From Oscillospiraceae bacterium (GTDB taxonomy: Bacteria; Bacillota; Clostridia; Oscillospirales; Oscillospiraceae): 32,073 bases of DNA. Shown here piece by piece: positions 29,956 to 32,073 of this stretch. The notes under the pieces are model-generated. The model ran no database searches and was not told the DNA's origin. It was given only the letters and a program-made list of their open reading frames with translations. The stretch is taken from contig JAFSZH010000079.1 of assembly GCA_017455685.1 (NCBI GenBank), positions 1 through 32,073 of the forward strand, in the 5' to 3' direction. A program made the position numbers and the translations under genes. Positions within the stretch are counted from its first letter, which is position 1. Each line of letters begins with the position of its first letter.

Positions 29956-30102
29956 TTATTTCTTTTTCTCCGCGGGCGGGCAGCCCTGACAGCAGGAGCA
30001 GCTGCCGCCGCAGCCGTTCTTTTTATTCCGGCGGAGCTTCCGCACCGCCAGCACCAGCACCAGCGCCACGACGCCCAGCAGAATGATATCCAACGCGTTC
30101 AT
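29956..30102 (-). CDS. FeoB-associated Cys-rich membrane protein
   Basis: A 48-aa peptide with one N-terminal membrane helix (LDIILLGVVALVLVLAV), a basic RKLRRNKK stop-transfer segment, and a Cys cluster with the spacing CGGSCSCCQGC, ending in KKK. It matches the FeoB_associated family (PF12669), which is found directly after feoB in Firmicutes and is thought to assist ferrous iron uptake, possibly at the membrane's inner face. AAGGAGG precedes the ATG; the gap to the feoB stop is 12 nt. It is below common length cut-offs. Confidence 0.92.
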   Translation of the reverse strand: MNALDIILLGVVALVLVLAVRKLRRNKKNGCGGSCSCCQGCPPAEKKK

Positions 30103-30114
30103 TTCTTCTCCTCC

Positions 30115-32073
30115 TTACAGCACGCCCAGCAGCAGGCACGCCAGATGGGTCAGCCACGCCGCCGCCCAGGCCACGGCGCACTGCCACAGCACGACTCCCG
30201 CGGCCCAGCTCCGGCCCAGCTCCCGCCGGATGGAGGCCACCGCCGCCACGCAGGGGGTATACAGCAGGCTGAAAACCAGCAGGGACACCGCCGCGCCGGT
30301 GGTCAGCGCGGCGCTGACGCCGCCCACGCTGTCAAAGAGCACCCCCAGCACAGAGACCACGCTCTCCTTGGCCAGGAAGCCGCTGATCAGGGAGGTGGCG
30401 ATCCGCCAGTCCCCCAGGCCCAGGGGTCGGAGAAGCGGCGCCAGAACGCCCGCCGCCGCGGCCAGGATGCTGGACTGGGAATCGGTCACGTAGTTCATCC
30501 GCAGATCGAAGCTCCGCAGGAACCACACCGCCACTGTGGCCACCAGGATCACGGAAAACGCCCGCTGCAGGAAGTCCCGGGCCTTTTCCCACAAAAGCTG
30601 GAGCACGCTCCGGGGGCTGGGCAGACGGTAGTTGGGCAGCTCCATCACGAAGGGCACCGCCTCGCCCCGGAACAGGGTCTTTTTGAACAGCAGCGCCGCC
30701 AGGATCCCCAGCACGATGCCCAGCAGGTACAGCAGCGTCATCACCAGCCAGCCCCGGCCGGGAAAGAACACGTTCACGAAGAAGGCATAGATGGGGATCT
30801 TGGCCGTGCAGCTCATGAAGGGTGTCAGCAGGATGGTCATTTTCCGGTCCCGCTCGCTGGGCAGGGTCCGGGTGGACATGACCGCCGGCACCGTGCAGCC
30901 GAAGCCGATGAGCATGGGCACGATGCTCCGGCCGGAGAGGCCGATTTTCCGCAGCAGCTTGTCCATGAAGAAGGCCACACGGGCGATATAGCCGCTGTCC
31001 TCCAGCATGGACAGGAAGAAGAACATGGTCACGATGATGGGCAGGAAGCTCAGCACGCTGCCTACGCCCTCAAAAATGCCGTCGATGATCAGACTGTGGA
31101 TGATGGGGTTCACCTGCCCGGCGGTGAGCAGGCCGTCTACAAGCCCGGTGAGCGCCTCCACCCCCAGGGCCATCAGGTCCTGGAGCCGGGCGCCGATCAC
31201 CGAGAAGGTGAGGAAGAACACCGCGCCCATAATGAGCACGAACATGGGGATCGCGGTGAAGCGCCCGGTGAGCAGCCGGTCGATACGGCGGCTGCGCACG
31301 TGCTCCCGGCTCTCCCGGGGACGGGTGACGCACGCCGAGCAGACCCGGCGGATAAAGGCGTAGCGCATGTCCGCCATGGCCGCGCTCCGGTCCATGCCGC
31401 GCTCCGCTTCCATCTGCAGCACGATGTGCTCCAGCGTTTCCTTTTCGTTCTGGTCCAGCTCCAGCTGCCGGAGGATCAGTTCGTCCCCCTCGATCAGCTT
31501 GGCGGCGGCGAAGCGGACGGGCAGCCCCGCCCGGCGGGCGTGGTCCTCGATCAGATGGGCCGCCGCGTGGAGACAGCGGTGCACCGCGCCGCCGTGGTCG
31601 TCCTCGCCGCAGAAGTCCTGGGCCAGGGGCTTTTCCTGGTACCTGGCGATGTGGAGCGCGTGGCGCACCAGCTCGTCCACGCCCTGGTTCTTCACGGCGG
31701 AGATCGGCACCACGGGCACTCCCAGCATGGCCTCCATGCCGTTCACGTCCACGCTGCCGCCGTTGCCGGTGACCTCGTCCATCATGTTCAGCGCCACTAC
31801 CATGGGCACGTCCATTTCCAGCAGCTGCATGGTCAGATAGAGGTTCCGCTCCACGTTGGTGGCGTCCACGATATTGATGATGGCCCGGGGCTTTTCCCTG
31901 AGCACGAAATCCCGGCTCACCAGCTCCTCGCTGGAATAGGGGGACATGGAGTAGATCCCCGGCAGGTCGGTGACGAGGGTGTCGCTCCGGCCCCGGATGG
32001 GTCCGTCCTTCCGGTCCACGGTGACGCCGGGGAAGTTGCCCACGTGCTGGTTGGCGCCGGTGAGCTGGTTGAA
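30115..32073 (-). CDS. feoB: Ferrous iron transport protein B (N-terminus outside window)
   Basis: Membrane GTPase-coupled Fe(II) transporter; at least 652 residues are visible. The frame stays open to the window edge, reading FNQLTGANQHVGNFPGVTVDRKDG. Only the start and the G1 P-loop (expected as GNPNxGKT just upstream) are missing. Visible G-domain motifs are the PGVT switch I (G2), DLPGIYS (G3), NMMDE (G4) and ISAVKNQG (G5). After the helical GDI region come the two Gate domains: SFLPIIVTMFFFLSMLEDSGYIARVAFFMD and GFGCTVPAVMSTRTL (family signature with Cys), then the GFLAKESVVS segment near the end. Any feoA would lie off-window. The Cys-rich partner follows. Confidence 0.97.
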   Translation of the reverse strand, partial: FNQLTGANQHVGNFPGVTVDRKDGPIRGRSDTLVTDLPGIYSMSPYSSEELVSRDFVLREKPRAIINIVDATNVERNLYLTMQLLEMDVPMVVALNMMDEVTGNGGSVDVNGMEAMLGVPVVPISAVKNQGVDELVRHALHIARYQEKPLAQDFCGEDDHGGAVHRCLHAAAHLIEDHARRAGLPVRFAAAKLIEGDELILRQLELDQNEKETLEHIVLQMEAERGMDRSAAMADMRYAFIRRVCSACVTRPRESREHVRSRRIDRLLTGRFTAIPMFVLIMGAVFFLTFSVIGARLQDLMALGVEALTGLVDGLLTAGQVNPIIHSLIIDGIFEGVGSVLSFLPIIVTMFFFLSMLEDSGYIARVAFFMDKLLRKIGLSGRSIVPMLIGFGCTVPAVMSTRTLPSERDRKMTILLTPFMSCTAKIPIYAFFVNVFFPGRGWLVMTLLYLLGIVLGILAALLFKKTLFRGEAVPFVMELPNYRLPSPRSVLQLLWEKARDFLQRAFSVILVATVAVWFLRSFDLRMNYVTDSQSSILAAAAGVLAPLLRPLGLGDWRIATSLISGFLAKESVVSVLGVLFDSVGGVSAALTTGAAVSLLVFSLLYTPCVAAVASIRRELGRSWAAGVVLWQCAVAWAAAWLTHLACLLLGVL

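Overview
The window is about 32 kb of chromosomal DNA, most likely from a GC-rich, low-oxygen Firmicute of the Clostridia (Oscillospiraceae-like). This rests on the gene families and signals rather than on a marker gene. The signals are strong AGGAGG-type ribosome binding sites, sigma-A promoters with 16-18 bp spacers, intrinsic terminators after most units, a DUF1292 protein, a 6S-like RNA, a Firmicute-type FeoB-associated Cys-rich peptide and a SpoVB/MurJ-like flippase. There is no phage, IS element, integrase or CRISPR array. Most of the window is densely packed housekeeping sequence.

Layout, left to right. (1) 1-2.5 kb: a strong leftward promoter leaving the window, then a bifunctional class A penicillin-binding protein (minus). 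(2) 2.6-4.8 kb: a frameshifted mini-ORF, a DUF1292 gene, a probable 6S RNA, an azlC-azlD pair, and a second copy of the last 67 bp of the 6S RNA/terminator, so azlCD sits between two direct repeats; a cluster of inverted repeats follows. (3) 4.8-10.9 kb: the most unusual locus. Two tandem cassettes each carry a 400-aa uroporphyrinogen-decarboxylase-superfamily protein followed by a 46-aa peptide. Upstream of cassette 2 is an SLC13/DASS-type carboxylate transporter, and divergent from it a PucR-type regulator with an 18-bp perfect palindrome in the shared control region. (4) 11-17.8 kb: a four-gene minus-strand operon with stops and starts overlapping or one base apart: SEDS (RodA/FtsW), class B PBP, ABC-F ATPase, RecG. 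(5) 17.8-21.6 kb (plus): thymidylate kinase, tRNA-Ser(GCU), a SIMPL-domain protein, a GNAT acetyltransferase and a MOP-superfamily flippase. (6) 21.6-26.6 kb (minus): a compact unit reading WYL regulator, AsnA asparagine synthetase, transglutaminase-like exoprotein, MORN-repeat lipoprotein and a 115-aa unknown. (7) 26.7-28.9 kb (plus): phosphopantetheinyl transferase with an apparently leaderless mRNA, an unknown 287-aa protein, and SfsA. (8) 28.9-32 kb (minus): a PfkB-family kinase, a FeoB-associated Cys-rich peptide, and FeoB cut by the window edge.

How the genes work together. The two PBPs, the SEDS protein and perhaps the flippase build or remodel peptidoglycan. FeoB plus its small partner take up ferrous iron. 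AzlCD exports branched-chain amino acids or analogues. The transporter/URO-D/46-aa/PucR locus looks like a self-contained, inducible uptake-and-processing system for an unknown, probably anionic, compound. It is the best candidate here for undescribed biology, chiefly because of the conserved 46-aa partner, which falls below usual gene-calling length cut-offs.
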